A stretch of 64,000 nt of DNA from CBDFKJ01 sp965248805 (GCA_965248805.1 CBDFKJ010000009.1:682001-746000); one strand, 5' to 3'; counted from the first letter of the stretch, positions 34,501-43,842 are shown. The notes: generated from the letters alone by a model not told the origin. Numbers and translations are program-made.

Positions 34501-36158
34501 AAGGAATCGATCGGCGGGTTGGTGACTTGGCTGAAGTTCTGTCGGAAGTAGTGATGCAGTCCGCGATAGTGGTCGGACAGGACGGCCAGGGGCGTGTCGT
34601 CCCCCATCGAGCCGACCGGCTCCTTGGCGTCGGCGACCATCGGCTGCAGGATCAGCTCGATCTCCTCCAGGCTCCAGCCGGACAGCACTTGGCGCCGCCG
34701 CAGATCGTCGCGCGAGAATTCGATCGGCTCCTCCGACTCCGGCGCGATCAACTCGTCCAGGCGGCGGATGTTCTTGACCCAGTCGCCAAAGGGTTGCGCC
34801 GTCGACAGCGTGTCGCGCATCTCGCGGTCGTGCAGCAGACGTCCTTCTTTGAGGTCAACGGCGATCATTTCGCCTGGCCCAACGCGGCCGCGTTCGACAA
34901 CCGTCGACTGGTCCAGCCGCACCATGCCGGTCTCCGAGCCGACGATCAGCAAGTCGTCGTTAGTGATCGTGTAACGCAGCGGCCGCAGACCGTTGCGGTC
35001 CATGCCGGCGATCGCCCAGCGGCCGCCGAAGCCGCAGATCGCGGCCGGACCGTCCCAGGACTCCATCACCGAGTTGCAGTAGCTGAACAGATCACGATGC
35101 GCCTGCGGCATCGACAGCCGTTGTTCCCAGGCGTCCGGGATCATCAGCGCCTTGACCATTGGCAGCTCACGGGCGCTGCCGCGCACCATCACCTCGAACA
35201 CCGCGTCCAGAGCCGCCGAATCGCTCGCGCCCTCTTGGATCACCGGCAGGATGTCGTCGATATGGGCGCCCAGAACCTCCGACGTCATGCGCGGTTCATG
35301 GGCGTGCATCCAGTTGATGTTGCCGCGCAGCGTGTTGATCTCGCCATTGTGGGCAAGGACGCGGAACGGCTGAGCCAGCCGCCAGGTCGGAAAGGTGTTG
35401 GTCGAATAGCGCTGATGGTAGACGGCGAAATTGGAAACAAAGTGCTCGTCGAGCAGATCGGGATAGAACGCGGTCAACTGCTCGGCCAGGAACAGGCCCT
35501 TGTAGATCACCGAGCGGCAGCCGAGCGAACAGATGTAGAAATCCTGGATGCCTTCGGCCGCGATCTGCTTCTCGATCCGCCGGCGCACGATGTATAGATC
35601 CAGATCGAATTGCGCGTGCGGGATGCCGCGCGCGTTGGCGATCAAGACCTGCTCGATCTCGGGGCGCGTTGCGTTCGCCTTCTCGCCGATAACGCCGGTG
35701 TTCACCGGCACTTGACGCCAGCCGTACAGCGCATGGCCGAAGCGCAGGATCTGCGACTCAACGATGGTGCGGCAGCGTTCCTGCGCCTCGTAGTCGGTAC
35801 GGGGCAGGAACACCATGCCGACCGCCAACCGTCCGTCGAGCGGCTCGTGGCCGGTGCGCCGGATATGCTGCTTGAAGAAGTCCTGCGGGATCTGCACATG
35901 GATGCCGGCGCCGTCGCCGGTCTTGCCGTCGGCGTCCACGGCGCCGCGATGCCACAGCGACTTCAGCGCCTCGATCCCGGCCTCGACCACCCGCCGGCGC
36001 GGCTTGCCGTCGATGGCCGCGACCAGACCGACGCCGCACGCGGCGTGCTCCTCGCGTGGATCGTACAGCCCGTCGCGCGCCAGCCGCTCGGCCTCCGCGC
36101 GTTGGCGTCGGATGTCCCGGATCGCGATGTCCCCGTCGCGTGTGCTCATCTCGGTCAT
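31596..36158 (-). CDS. gltB: Glutamate synthase (NADPH) large subunit
   Basis: This 1520-residue protein has the full GOGAT architecture: a propeptide of about 41 residues ending before the Ntn cysteine of EEHAACGVGLVAA, a class II glutamine amidotransferase domain, a central domain, an FMN-binding synthase domain (with GTGASPQSSIKYAGLPWELG), the 3Fe-4S cluster motif CIMVRQCHSNTCPVGVC at about residue 1146, and a C-terminal GXGXG beta-helix (GGTVTIRPP, MTGGAAVVLG). It transfers glutamine amide nitrogen to 2-oxoglutarate. It is downstream of gltD with three bases between the genes. Confidence 0.96.
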   Translation of the reverse strand: MTEMSTRDGDIAIRDIRRQRAEAERLARDGLYDPREEHAACGVGLVAAIDGKPRRRVVEAGIEALKSLWHRGAVDADGKTGDGAGIHVQIPQDFFKQHIRRTGHEPLDGRLAVGMVFLPRTDYEAQERCRTIVESQILRFGHALYGWRQVPVNTGVIGEKANATRPEIEQVLIANARGIPHAQFDLDLYIVRRRIEKQIAAEGIQDFYICSLGCRSVIYKGLFLAEQLTAFYPDLLDEHFVSNFAVYHQRYSTNTFPTWRLAQPFRVLAHNGEINTLRGNINWMHAHEPRMTSEVLGAHIDDILPVIQEGASDSAALDAVFEVMVRGSARELPMVKALMIPDAWEQRLSMPQAHRDLFSYCNSVMESWDGPAAICGFGGRWAIAGMDRNGLRPLRYTITNDDLLIVGSETGMVRLDQSTVVERGRVGPGEMIAVDLKEGRLLHDREMRDTLSTAQPFGDWVKNIRRLDELIAPESEEPIEFSRDDLRRRQVLSGWSLEEIELILQPMVADAKEPVGSMGDDTPLAVLSDHYRGLHHYFRQNFSQVTNPPIDSLRERAVMTLTTRLGNLGNILDEAASQCDLLQLDSPVLTNAEFDAMRRYMGDSAAEIDCTFDPNSGDGALSDALARIRREAEDAVRGGVTHVILSDRSITPGSAPIPMILAVGGVHTHLVRQSLRTFTSLNVRSGECMDVHYFAVLIGVGATTVNAYLAQETIADRHRRGLFGAQTLNECLQRYKKAAGDGLLKVMSKMGISVISSYRGGGHFEAIGLSRTLVDEYFLGMSSRISGIGLLGIQRKMLAMHAKAFDHDVVSLPIGGIYRYRRGGEAHGFVGNAIHILQSAVESDSYSTYQRYLAELAKEPPISARDLLDFNTTGPAISLDEVESITGLRKRLVTPGISLGALSPEAHETLSIAMNRIGAKSDSGEGGEDPARYKPKPNGDNASSAIKQVASGRFGVTALYLNNCREIEIKMAQGAKPGEGGQLPGFKVSQMIARLRHSTEGVTLISPPPHHDIYSIEDLAQLIYDLKQINPEARVCVKLVARTGVGTVAAGVAKAHADTILISGHSGGTGASPQSSIKYAGLPWELGLAEVHQVLTLNRLRHRVTLRTDGGLKTGRDVVIAAMLGAEEFGIGTASLVAMGCIMVRQCHSNTCPVGVCTQDERLRAKFDGTPEKVVNLFTFVAEEVREILAGLGFRELKEIIGRTDLLTQVSRGNPYLDDLDLNPILVRAEGGDDPVYCTVARNDVPDTLDARMIEDAEPLFRDGEKMQLAYGIRNTHRAVGARLSSKITRQYGMDGLRPGHVTVRLRGSAGQSLGAFSVQGVKLEVVGDANDYAGKGLSGGTVTIRPPTSSTLKTNQNVIVGNVVLYGATAGKLFAAGLAGDRFCVRNSGAAAVVEGCGSNGCEYMTGGAAVVLGAVGDNFGAGMTGGMAFVYDTDRNFEDLLNPETITWQRIATAHWEGVLKSLLHEHVSETGSVYATEILRDWERSLRRFWQVVPKDMIGRLRQPLSDTPTEAAGAAE

Positions 36159-36161
36159 TCC

Positions 36162-37592
36162 TTACTCTGCCGCGACGGCGTCGACCTGCGCCCGCGCTCT
36201 CAGATAGTCGTGGATGCTGGCGGCCGCGTCCCGCCCGTCGCGGATCGCCCAGACCACGAGGCTGGCGCCGCGCACGATATCGCCGGCGGCAAACACGCCG
36301 TCGAGATTGGTCATCGACGTTCTGAAATCGGCCTTGATGGTCCCCCAGCCGCTGAGCGCCAATTGCGGCGCGGCGTAGGCGGTGCGGATGTCGCCGGGAT
36401 CGAAACCCAGAGCCATGATCACCAGATCGGCGTCGGCCTGAAAGTGCGCACCCTCGATCGGCTCCGGGCTCTGGCGGCCCGAGGCGTCGGGAGCGCCCAA
36501 TCGCATCCGGTGAGCGCGCACACCGTTGACCTGGCCGTTGCCGAGAAATGCCTCCGGCGCTGACAACCAGAGAAACTCGACGCCCTCTTCCTCGGCATTG
36601 GCGACTTCGCGCTGCGAGCCGGGCATGTTGGCGCGGTCGCGGCGGTACAGGCACTTGACGGCGCGCGCGTCCTGGCGCACCGCGGTGCGCACGCAGTCCA
36701 TCGCCGTATCACCGCCGCCGATGACAACGACATTTTTGCCGGCCGCGTTGAGCTGGCCGTGGTCGAATTCGGGCACGGTGTCGCCCAGCCCCTTGCGGTT
36801 GGAAGCGGTCAGAAAGCGCATGGCGGCGACAATGTTGTCGAGGCCGATACCCGGTGCCTGCATTTCGCGCGCCTGATAGACGCCGGTGGCGATCAGCAGC
36901 GCATCGTGGCGTGCACGCAGATCCTCCGCCGTGCTGTCGCGGCCCAACTCGTGGCCGAGATGGAGCTGCACACCGCCGGCCACTAGTAGCTCGGCGCGCC
37001 GCAGCACGACCTCCTTCTCCAGCTTGAAGTTGGGGATGCCGTAGATCAGCAGCCCGCCGGGCCGGTCATAACGGTCGTAGACGTGGACTTGGTAGCCGCG
37101 CCGGCGCAGCACATCGGCGGCGGCCAGGCCCGCCGGCCCGGCACCAACGATGCCGATCGACTCCGGCCGCTCGCGGGCCGGCTGGATCGGCTTCACCCAG
37201 CCATTGTCGAAGGCGGTCTCGGTGATATAGGTCTCCACCGCGCCGATCGTGACCGTGCCGTGACCCGCGCGTTCGATCACGCAGTTGCCCTCGCACAGGC
37301 GATCCTGCGGGCAAATGCGGCCGCAGATCTCGGGGAAGGTGTTGGTGGCCGAGGCGACCTCGTAGGCCTCCTCCAGGCGGCCCGCCGCCGTGAGATACAG
37401 CCAGTCGGGGATGTTATTGTGTAGCGGGCAGTGGATCTGGCAAAACGGCACGCCGCACTGCGAGCAGCGGCTCGACTGTTCCGCCGCTCTGGCGGCGGCG
37501 AAGCGGGCGTAGATCTCGCCCCACTCGTGGCGACGGCTTTCCGCCGCCGCCTTGCCGGGCGTCTGCTGTGCGATGTCGACGAACTTCAACAT
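36162..37592 (-). CDS. gltD: Glutamate synthase (NADPH) small subunit
   Basis: ATG 37592 gives 476 residues (MLKFVDIAQQTPGK). It has two N-terminal 4Fe-4S motifs (CSQCGVPFCQIHCP and CGRICPQDRLCEGNC), an FAD GxGxxG loop (IGIVGAGPAGLAAADVL) and an NADPH loop (KNVVVIGGGDTAMDCVRTAV). It feeds electrons to GltB. It is the first gene of the gltD-gltB unit. An in-frame extension to 37637 is less likely. Confidence 0.95.
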   Translation of the reverse strand: MLKFVDIAQQTPGKAAAESRRHEWGEIYARFAAARAAEQSSRCSQCGVPFCQIHCPLHNNIPDWLYLTAAGRLEEAYEVASATNTFPEICGRICPQDRLCEGNCVIERAGHGTVTIGAVETYITETAFDNGWVKPIQPARERPESIGIVGAGPAGLAAADVLRRRGYQVHVYDRYDRPGGLLIYGIPNFKLEKEVVLRRAELLVAGGVQLHLGHELGRDSTAEDLRARHDALLIATGVYQAREMQAPGIGLDNIVAAMRFLTASNRKGLGDTVPEFDHGQLNAAGKNVVVIGGGDTAMDCVRTAVRQDARAVKCLYRRDRANMPGSQREVANAEEEGVEFLWLSAPEAFLGNGQVNGVRAHRMRLGAPDASGRQSPEPIEGAHFQADADLVIMALGFDPGDIRTAYAAPQLALSGWGTIKADFRTSMTNLDGVFAAGDIVRGASLVVWAIRDGRDAAASIHDYLRARAQVDAVAAE

Positions 37593-37716
37593 GGTCGTCG
37601 GCGTATCCCTCGTTTCCTCCGCCTCAACGCGGCACATGCCGGGCGCTTGCGGGCTTTGTCCCGTTATACATGAGCGACTTGGCGATGGCGAGACGAATTG
37701 GCGTCGTTATGACATG

Positions 37717-37728
37717 TAGGTTGACCTA
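37717..37728. promoter_or_regulatory. Palindrome upstream of gltD (candidate operator)
   Basis: TAGGT-TG-ACCTA is a perfect 12-bp palindrome 125 bp before the gltD start, in a region that must hold the gltDB promoter. No known regulator motif is recognised. Symmetry and position are the only support. Confidence 0.25.
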
Positions 37729-37892
37729 AAACCGTCCCGATTAACGTTAGCTGAATCTGGCGCGTGATCGGCCCGATCGGAATCGGGCTCCGTGTTCTGA
37801 TTTAGTGCCGATATAGGACTATATTGGGTCCACACGAGGCGGTGTTGCCTTCGGCAATATTTGTGTCCCGCTCTGCCGCGTCGGCGGACCGT

Positions 37893-38336
37893 CGAGGCGG
37901 CAATACCGGCCGCCCTGGCGATCGCGCGCAACGTCCAGTGGGTCGCCTCAAACGGCGGCGGTTGCTGCGTCAGGCGCACGATCTCGGCGACACGATCGAG
38001 CGGGACCGGCGCCTTGCCGGGCGGACGGGACTTGTCGCGAAGCAGGCCGCCGACACCCTCGTGCATGAACCGCTCTTGCCAGCGCCACACGCAGGTCTTG
38101 GACTTGCCGGTCTCGGTCATGATCGCCGAGGTGCCCAGACCCTCGCCGCTGAGAAGGACAATATGTGCCCGCCAGACGTGTTTCTGCGGGCTCTTGGGAT
38201 CCGCGACGACCGCGCGCAATCGCTGACGGTCGCCGGCGGATAGGGTGAAGGAGATTCCACTGCGCATGCGCCAGATTCGCATACCACAGCAAAATACGGA
38301 ATCCCAATTCGGACTCTTTCGTTCCGATCAATCCAC
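37893..38336 (-). mobile_element. IS630-family remnant (copy c, transposase N-terminus only)
   Basis: The right end is intact (complement: TAGTGGATTGATCGGAACGA), flanked by TA at 38337-38338. The transposase start (AGDRQRLRAVVADPKSPQKH, then LGTSAIMTETGKSKTCVWRW) is read in one frame from 38282 to GIAASTV, where similarity ends near 37893. The catalytic domain and left end are absent. This copy supplies the N-terminal part deleted from copy b. It inserted in the 3' end of the TolC-like gene. Confidence 0.82.
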
Positions 38337-38338
38337 TA

Positions 38339-38942
38339 GGGCCGCAACATGCTCTGACCGAAGGTCTCGGCTTGCTCGTTGGCCTGTTCGGGCGCGACGA
38401 CGCCCAAGGACGCCAGAAGCTGGCCCGTCACGGCGAGCATGCGGTAGGACGACCGCAGGACGTTGATCTGGGCCGTGATCGACAGGCCGCGCGAGACGAA
38501 CAGCTCGTTCTCCGCATCCAGCACGTCCAGAAGCGTACGCTGCGCGACGGTAAACTGCTGCAGATAGGCGTCGCGCGTATCGACATTGTAGCGCACGGCG
38601 TCGTCCAGGTTGCGCGCCGGGATTTGTGAGGCTTCCAGAGCGGCCCAGGACCGGCGTACTTCCTCGTTGGCTTCGACGAACGCGTTGGCGCGGCGGTTCT
38701 TGTTCTCCGCCACCACCATCAAGGCTTCCTGACGGTTGGCGCGGTCGATGCCGCCGCGGAACAGGTTCCACCGCATGCGCAGCATCAGCCGGCTTTCCCA
38801 ATCGTAGGTTTCGATGCCGTTGGCGTCTTCTGTTTAGTCCGTCTCGGCCTCGATCGTGAGTGACGGATAAAGCGCCGCCTCGGCCATCGTCACTTCTTTC
38901 TCGGCGGCGTCGACATCGGCTTCGAAGATCTTGACTTCGGGG
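38339..38942 (-). pseudogene. TolC-family outer-membrane efflux protein fragment
   Basis: The minus strand reads PEVKIFEADVDAAEKEVTMA then EAALYPSLTIEAETD, a TAA stop at about 38835, and after it TEDANGIETYDWESRLMLRM, WNLFRGGIDRANRQEALMVV and the family-typical RTLLDVLDAENELFVSRG. It ends SMLRP with the stop supplied by the IS630 end. The N-terminal part is lost at a junction near 38942. These are OEP repeats of a TolC/LapE-like type I secretion partner. Confidence 0.8.
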
Positions 38943-40324
38943 CACTGCGCGATTTCTTCACCTCCGGCACACTGGTGTTCTTCGTCGACCTGCCGTTCAT
39001 CTTCCTGTTCATCGGCGTCATATGGATGGTCGGCGGCTCCCTAGCGTACGTGCCGATGATCGCCGTGCCACTGGTGATCCTGGTCGGCGGCTTGCTGCAG
39101 TTCCCGTTGCAGCGCGTCGTCGAGAAGACACACCGGGAAGCGACGCAGAAGAACGCCATCTTGATCGAGGCCATCGACGGGCTGGAGACCATCAAGTCGA
39201 CGGCTGCGGAGAGTCGGGTGCAGGGCCAGTGGGAACGGGCGGTCGGCATGACTGCGGAATCGTCCGGCAAGGCGCGCACGATCTCGACCTTCGCCACGAG
39301 CTTCGCGTCATTGGTGGTCCAGATGACCACGATCTTTGTCGTCGTGTTCGGCGTCTATCGGATCAGCGCCGGCGAGTTGACCATGGGCGCATTGGTCGCG
39401 TGCACGATTCTCACCGGACGGTCGTTGGCGCCGCTCGGGGCCATCGCCGGACTGATCACGCGCTACCAGCAGTCGCGGGTGGCGCTGAAGGCGTTGGACG
39501 AGCTCATGAAGCGGCCGACCGAGCGCGCGCACGACAAGACGTTCCTGAATGTCCCCAGGCTCACCGGTGCGATCGAATTGCGCGATGTCGCGTTCGCCTA
39601 TCCGGGGCAGGAGGGCAAGGCGCTGGATGGTGTCAGCTGTGGCATCCGCGCGGGCGAGCGGGTCGGTATCTTGGGCCGCGTCGGCTCCGGCAAGAGTACA
39701 CTCGGACGCCTGCCCATTGGCCTCTATGACCCGGCGGACGGGGCGATTCTGTTCGATGGCATGGACCGGAGGCAAATCGACCCTGTCGATCTGCGCCGCA
39801 ATGTCGGCTACGTCGCACAAGACAACTATCTGTTTTATGGAACGGTGTGCGAGAATATCTCGTTCGGCTCGCCCCACGTTGACGACCCGGCGATCCTGCG
39901 TGCCGCTACCACCGCCGGCGTGCACGATTTCCTGCGTCGCCATCCGCAGGGATTCGACCTGCAGGTCGGCGAGCGCGGCATGGGTCTGTCCGGGGGGCAA
40001 CGGCAGGCGGTCGCCATCGCCCGCGCGCTGCTGCCGGATCCTCCGGTCCTGCTGTTCGACGAGCCGACCTCGAACATGGACAACGCCTCGGAGACGCGGT
40101 TCCGCCAGCGTTTGACCAAATCCTTGAGTGGCAAGACCCTGGTGTCGATCACGCATCGCAGTTCGCTGCTCGATTTGGTCTATCGGCTGATCATCATCGA
40201 CGGCGGGAAGGTCGTCGCCAACGGCGCCAAGGAAGAGGTCCTGAACGCGTTGAAGCAGGGTAAGGTTCAAACCAAGCAGGGATCGGCGCCGAGCATGTAC
40301 ATGCGAGCGCCCGGGCGCTTCTAA
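38942..40324 (+). pseudogene. Type I secretion ABC exporter (LapB/PrtD type), N-terminally truncated
   Basis: The frame is open from the junction near 38942 (ALRDFFTSGTLVFFVDLPFI), in the middle of the transmembrane domain, to 40324. The nucleotide-binding domain is complete: Walker A GRVGSGKSTLGR, Q-loop VAQDNYLFYG, signature GMGLSGGQRQAVAIARALL, Walker B PVLLFDEPTSNMD, and H-loop SITHRSSL. Full-length relatives have about 720 residues with a C39-like N-terminal domain; about 260 residues and the start codon are missing. The next gene, an HlyD adaptor, follows after 10 bp. Confidence 0.82.
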
Positions 40325-40334
40325 CTCAGATCCG

Positions 40335-42077
40335 ATGACCGACGGCGCAGACACCATCGCGGCCTTCCGCCAATCCATCACGGCACCGCTCGCGGCGCCG
40401 CGCGGTACGCCGCGGGCGCGCTCTGGCGGCGGCGTGCGCCGCGCCGTTGGCTGGATGTTGACCCTGATCGCAGCGCTCGGCGCGGTGTTGGCGATTCTGC
40501 TGACCGCAACCGGACAATCTTTCTCTATCGCCGTCGGCCAGCTATGGTTCGATCTGGATGCAAATAGTCTGAACGGTGCCCAGGCCGGCGTGCAACGCTA
40601 CCTGTGGCCGCCGCTGTGGGATGCAATCGTTGTACCGGCACTGCAGTTATCGATTTGGCTGGTCCTGCTCGTCATGGTCTCTGGCGGTGTGCTGGGGATG
40701 GCTCTGATGTCGATGCCGTGGAGCCTCCGGTTGGCGTGGCCGTTCGGGGCGCGCTCGCGCTACCACGAAGAAGACCTGCTGTTCATGCCCGACGTCGCCG
40801 CGGCGACTCGGCGCGGCGGCCAGCGGTTCACCTACGTGCTGAGCATTCTCACACTGGCCATTGCCCTGATACTCCTCATTTGGGCCCACTTTGCCGTGCT
40901 CGATGAGGTCACGCGCGGCGAGGCCAAGGTGATCCCGTCCAGCCGCATCCAGGTCGTGCAGAACCTCGAAGGCGGCATCCTGACGGACATACTCGTGCGC
41001 GAGGGCTCGATCGTCGATGCCGGCGACATCTTGGTGCGCATCGAAAATGTAACCGCGGCATCGACCTATCGCGAAAACCGCCGCCGCTATCTCAACGTGA
41101 TGGCCAGCACTGCGCGCCTGGAGGCGGAGCTGACGCAGGCCGACGAGATCGTCTTCCCCGACGAAGTGCTGGAAGAGGCGCCGGAGGCGGCGGCGCGGGA
41201 ACGCGCGTTACTGGTCTCGCGGCGCAATCAGCAGGCGGCGCAGATCGGGATCCTGCTGTCGCAGGCCGAACAACGTCAGCAAGAGATTGCCGAGATGAAC
41301 AGCCGTCGCCGTCAGCTCGAATCGTCGCTGGCGCTGACGCGCGAGGAGTACGGGATCACCGAGCCGCTGGTGCGCCAGGGCGTAATGCCAAGGCTCGACC
41401 TGATCCGCATCCAACGCCAGATGGCCGATCTGGAGGGCGAAGTGCGGACCCTGCGGTTGAGCGTACCGCGGGCGCAGACGGCCGTGCGCGAGGCCGAGCA
41501 ACGGGTGGCGGAGTTGCGCGCCGCGGCTTCGGTTGAAGCTGGCAGCGAACTCAGCCAGCAGCGCGCCGAGCTTGATTCGTTGGCGGAGGTAATGGTCGCC
41601 GGCGTTGACCGCGTCACCCGCTCCGACGTGCGCTCACCCGTGCGCGGCACGGTGAAAGAGCTCAACGTCAACACGGTCGGCGGCGTGATCCAACCCGGCG
41701 CCGACATTCTGGAGATTGTGCCGCTGGCCGACACGCTCTTGATCGAAGCGCAGATCCGGCCCGCCGACATCGCGTTCCTGCGTCCGGGCCAACGCGCGGT
41801 GGTCAAGATTACGGCCTATGATTTTTCAATCTATGGCGGGCTGGAGGCGGAGGTCGAACAAATCAGCGCCGATACGATCCAGGACGAGGAGGGCGAGCAC
41901 TACTATCGTGTTCAGTTGCGCACGGCGCAGACCGACGTGGCATACAATGGTGAAGCGTTGCCGATCATCCCCGGCATGACCGCATCGGTCGATATCATGA
42001 CAGGCGAGAAGTCGGTGCTCGACTATTTACTGAAACCCATCCTCAAAGCCCGTGACCGTGCGCTGCGCGAGCGCTGA
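40335..42077 (+). CDS. HlyD/LapC-family type I secretion adaptor with N-terminal membrane extension
   Basis: The C-terminal 430 residues are a standard membrane-fusion adaptor: TM anchor YVLSILTLAIALILLIWAHF, then LDEVTRGEAKVIPSSRIQVV and the lipoyl half-motif QNLEGGILTDILVREGSIVD, a long coiled coil (residues about 255-410), and the beta-barrel/lipoyl return VRSPVRGTVKELNVNTVGGV. The first 150 residues are unusual: they carry two more hydrophobic helices (AVGWMLTLIAALGAVLAILL and LSIWLVLLVMVSGGVLGMAL) separated by a soluble loop. Typical LapC proteins have about 450 residues. The gene appears intact although its ABC and TolC partners are broken here. Confidence 0.85.
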   Translation: MTDGADTIAAFRQSITAPLAAPRGTPRARSGGGVRRAVGWMLTLIAALGAVLAILLTATGQSFSIAVGQLWFDLDANSLNGAQAGVQRYLWPPLWDAIVVPALQLSIWLVLLVMVSGGVLGMALMSMPWSLRLAWPFGARSRYHEEDLLFMPDVAAATRRGGQRFTYVLSILTLAIALILLIWAHFAVLDEVTRGEAKVIPSSRIQVVQNLEGGILTDILVREGSIVDAGDILVRIENVTAASTYRENRRRYLNVMASTARLEAELTQADEIVFPDEVLEEAPEAAARERALLVSRRNQQAAQIGILLSQAEQRQQEIAEMNSRRRQLESSLALTREEYGITEPLVRQGVMPRLDLIRIQRQMADLEGEVRTLRLSVPRAQTAVREAEQRVAELRAAASVEAGSELSQQRAELDSLAEVMVAGVDRVTRSDVRSPVRGTVKELNVNTVGGVIQPGADILEIVPLADTLLIEAQIRPADIAFLRPGQRAVVKITAYDFSIYGGLEAEVEQISADTIQDEEGEHYYRVQLRTAQTDVAYNGEALPIIPGMTASVDIMTGEKSVLDYLLKPILKARDRALRER

Positions 42078-42101
42078 TAACAGCCGCGTCTGAAGCCAGT
42101 C

Positions 42102-42899
42102 GTGGCGTTTTTCGAACTGGTCGTCCTGGCGCTGGTCCAGGGCGTCACCGAATTCCTGCCCATAAGTTCATCGGGCCACCTCGTGCTTGTGCCGCAACTG
42201 ACTGGCTGGCCGGATCGGGGGCTGAACATCGATGTCGCGGTGCATCTGGGCACGCTCGCGGCCGTGGTGATCTATTGCCGGGCCGACGTGGTGCGTATCG
42301 TCCGCGGCGTGATCGGTTGGCCGTGCGGCGTGCGAGACACGGATACGCGTCTGGCCGTCAATATCGCGATCGCCACGGTGCCGGTGGTGATCGTGGGACT
42401 GGCTGCGAGGCCCTTCGTATCCGAAATGCTGCGCTCGGCGGATGTCGTGGCGTGGGCGACCATCGGTTTCGGCGTGCTGCTTTACATCGCCGATCGAAGG
42501 CCCGTCCTGCAGCGCGACGGCCGCGAGTTGCGGCCGGCCCACGCGCTCGCGATCGGCTGCGCACAGGCGCTGGCGTTGGTGCCGGGCGCCAGCCGCTCGG
42601 GCATCACCATGACCATGGCGCGCGCGCTGGGCTTCGACCGCGGCGTCTCGGCGCGCTTTTCCTTTCTCATCTCGATCCCGACCATCGCAGGCGCCGGCTT
42701 CATCAGCGCGATTGAGATCGGCGCTGCCGGCGATTGGATTATGGGGCGTGATGCCTTGATCGCCGCTGTGCTCGCGTTCGCGGCGGCGCTATGTGCGATG
42801 GCGCTCTTGATGCGCTGGGTGGAACGCCACAGCTTCACGCCGTTCGTGATTTACCGCTTGGCGCTGGGCGCCGCGTTGCTGTGGTGGTTGTACGCGTGA
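42102..42899 (+). CDS. uppP: Undecaprenyl-diphosphatase
   Basis: The GTG at 42102 gives 265 residues with eight hydrophobic segments. Both BacA/UppP signatures are present: VQGVTEFLPISSSGHLVLVP near the start and LVPGASRSGITMTMARALGF in the second half, containing the catalytic Glu, Ser and Arg. It recycles undecaprenyl pyrophosphate for peptidoglycan and polysaccharide synthesis. Confidence 0.95.
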   Translation: MAFFELVVLALVQGVTEFLPISSSGHLVLVPQLTGWPDRGLNIDVAVHLGTLAAVVIYCRADVVRIVRGVIGWPCGVRDTDTRLAVNIAIATVPVVIVGLAARPFVSEMLRSADVVAWATIGFGVLLYIADRRPVLQRDGRELRPAHALAIGCAQALALVPGASRSGITMTMARALGFDRGVSARFSFLISIPTIAGAGFISAIEIGAAGDWIMGRDALIAAVLAFAAALCAMALLMRWVERHSFTPFVIYRLALGAALLWWLYA

Positions 42900-42903
42900 G
42901 CGG

Positions 42904-43842
42904 CTACGCGGCTCTGGCGTGGCGGCGGAACTTGGCCAGATAGGTCGGCGCGATCGTTTCCAGCGTCGTCGGCTCGATGCCGAGATCACCCAAGGCCTTG
43001 GCATCATCGGCAACCAAGTTGTCGACCGTGAGTTGGCGCAGCTGGTCCGAGGTCACCGGCGGATGCGGCAGCAGCTCCAGCAGCCGCGCCTGCATGTGCC
43101 CGATGGCGAAGGGGACCGGCACCAAACACCGCCGGCGGCCGGTTTCGTCCAGCATGTAGCGGATGAGCTCGGCAAAGGTGTAGCTGCGCGGTCCGCCCAA
43201 TTCATAGGTTTGGCCGGCGGTTGCCGGGTCGTCGAGCGCCGTGGCGATGGCCGTGGCCACATCGCCGACAAAGACCGGCTGAAATTGTGTCTTGCCGCCG
43301 CCATACAAGGGCAGCGCCGGCAGCACCCGCGCCAGTCCTGCAAACAGGTTCAAGAACCCGTCCTCGGCGCCGAACATGACGGACGGCCGCATAATCGTCG
43401 CGTTGGGAAAAACACGGCGGACGACGGCTTCGCCCGCGGCCTTCGATCGTGCGAAATGTGACGGCGCGTTGGGTGAGGCGCCGACCGAGGAAACATGCAC
43501 CAGACACTCGACGCCCGCCGCGGCGGCCGCGCTCGCAATTCTTTCGGCGCCATCGACATGGACGGCTTGGAATGTCTGCGATCTACGCTCGTAGAGAACG
43601 GCGACCAGATTGATGACTGCGTCTGCACCCTGCAAGACAGCGGCAACGGCTTCGTCGCTTTGTATCGGACAGCGAACGCGCGCGATTTGGCCGACATTGC
43701 CCAGCGGGGTCAGGAACCTGGCACTCTCCGGGTCGCGAACGGCGATGGTGACGACGTCGCCACGGTCGGCGAGCCGCTCGACGACATAGCGGCCAAGGAA
43801 GCCGGAGCCGCCGAATACGGTAACATGTCGCGGCGCCATCAT
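42904..43842 (-). CDS. NDUFA9-like NAD(P)-binding protein (complex I-associated SDR)
   Basis: The start ATG 43842 (or 43839) gives about 313 residues. An atypical short-chain dehydrogenase fold begins HVTVFGGSGFLGRYVVERLA. The sequence VRDPESARFLTPLGNVGQIA and SVGASPNAPSHFARSKAAGE are characteristic of the alphaproteobacterial homologues of mitochondrial NDUFA9, annotated as complex I NDUFA9 subunit family. A direct role in complex I here is inferred from the family only. It converges on uppP. Confidence 0.85.
   Translation of the reverse strand: MMAPRHVTVFGGSGFLGRYVVERLADRGDVVTIAVRDPESARFLTPLGNVGQIARVRCPIQSDEAVAAVLQGADAVINLVAVLYERRSQTFQAVHVDGAERIASAAAAAGVECLVHVSSVGASPNAPSHFARSKAAGEAVVRRVFPNATIMRPSVMFGAEDGFLNLFAGLARVLPALPLYGGGKTQFQPVFVGDVATAIATALDDPATAGQTYELGGPRSYTFAELIRYMLDETGRRRCLVPVPFAIGHMQARLLELLPHPPVTSDQLRQLTVDNLVADDAKALGDLGIEPTTLETIAPTYLAKFRRHARAA

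Noticed and set aside
31677..35597. A 1306-codon open frame on the plus strand
   Set aside because: It lies wholly antisense to gltB, whose domains and catalytic motifs are unmistakable. Long antisense frames are expected in GC-rich DNA with strong codon bias.
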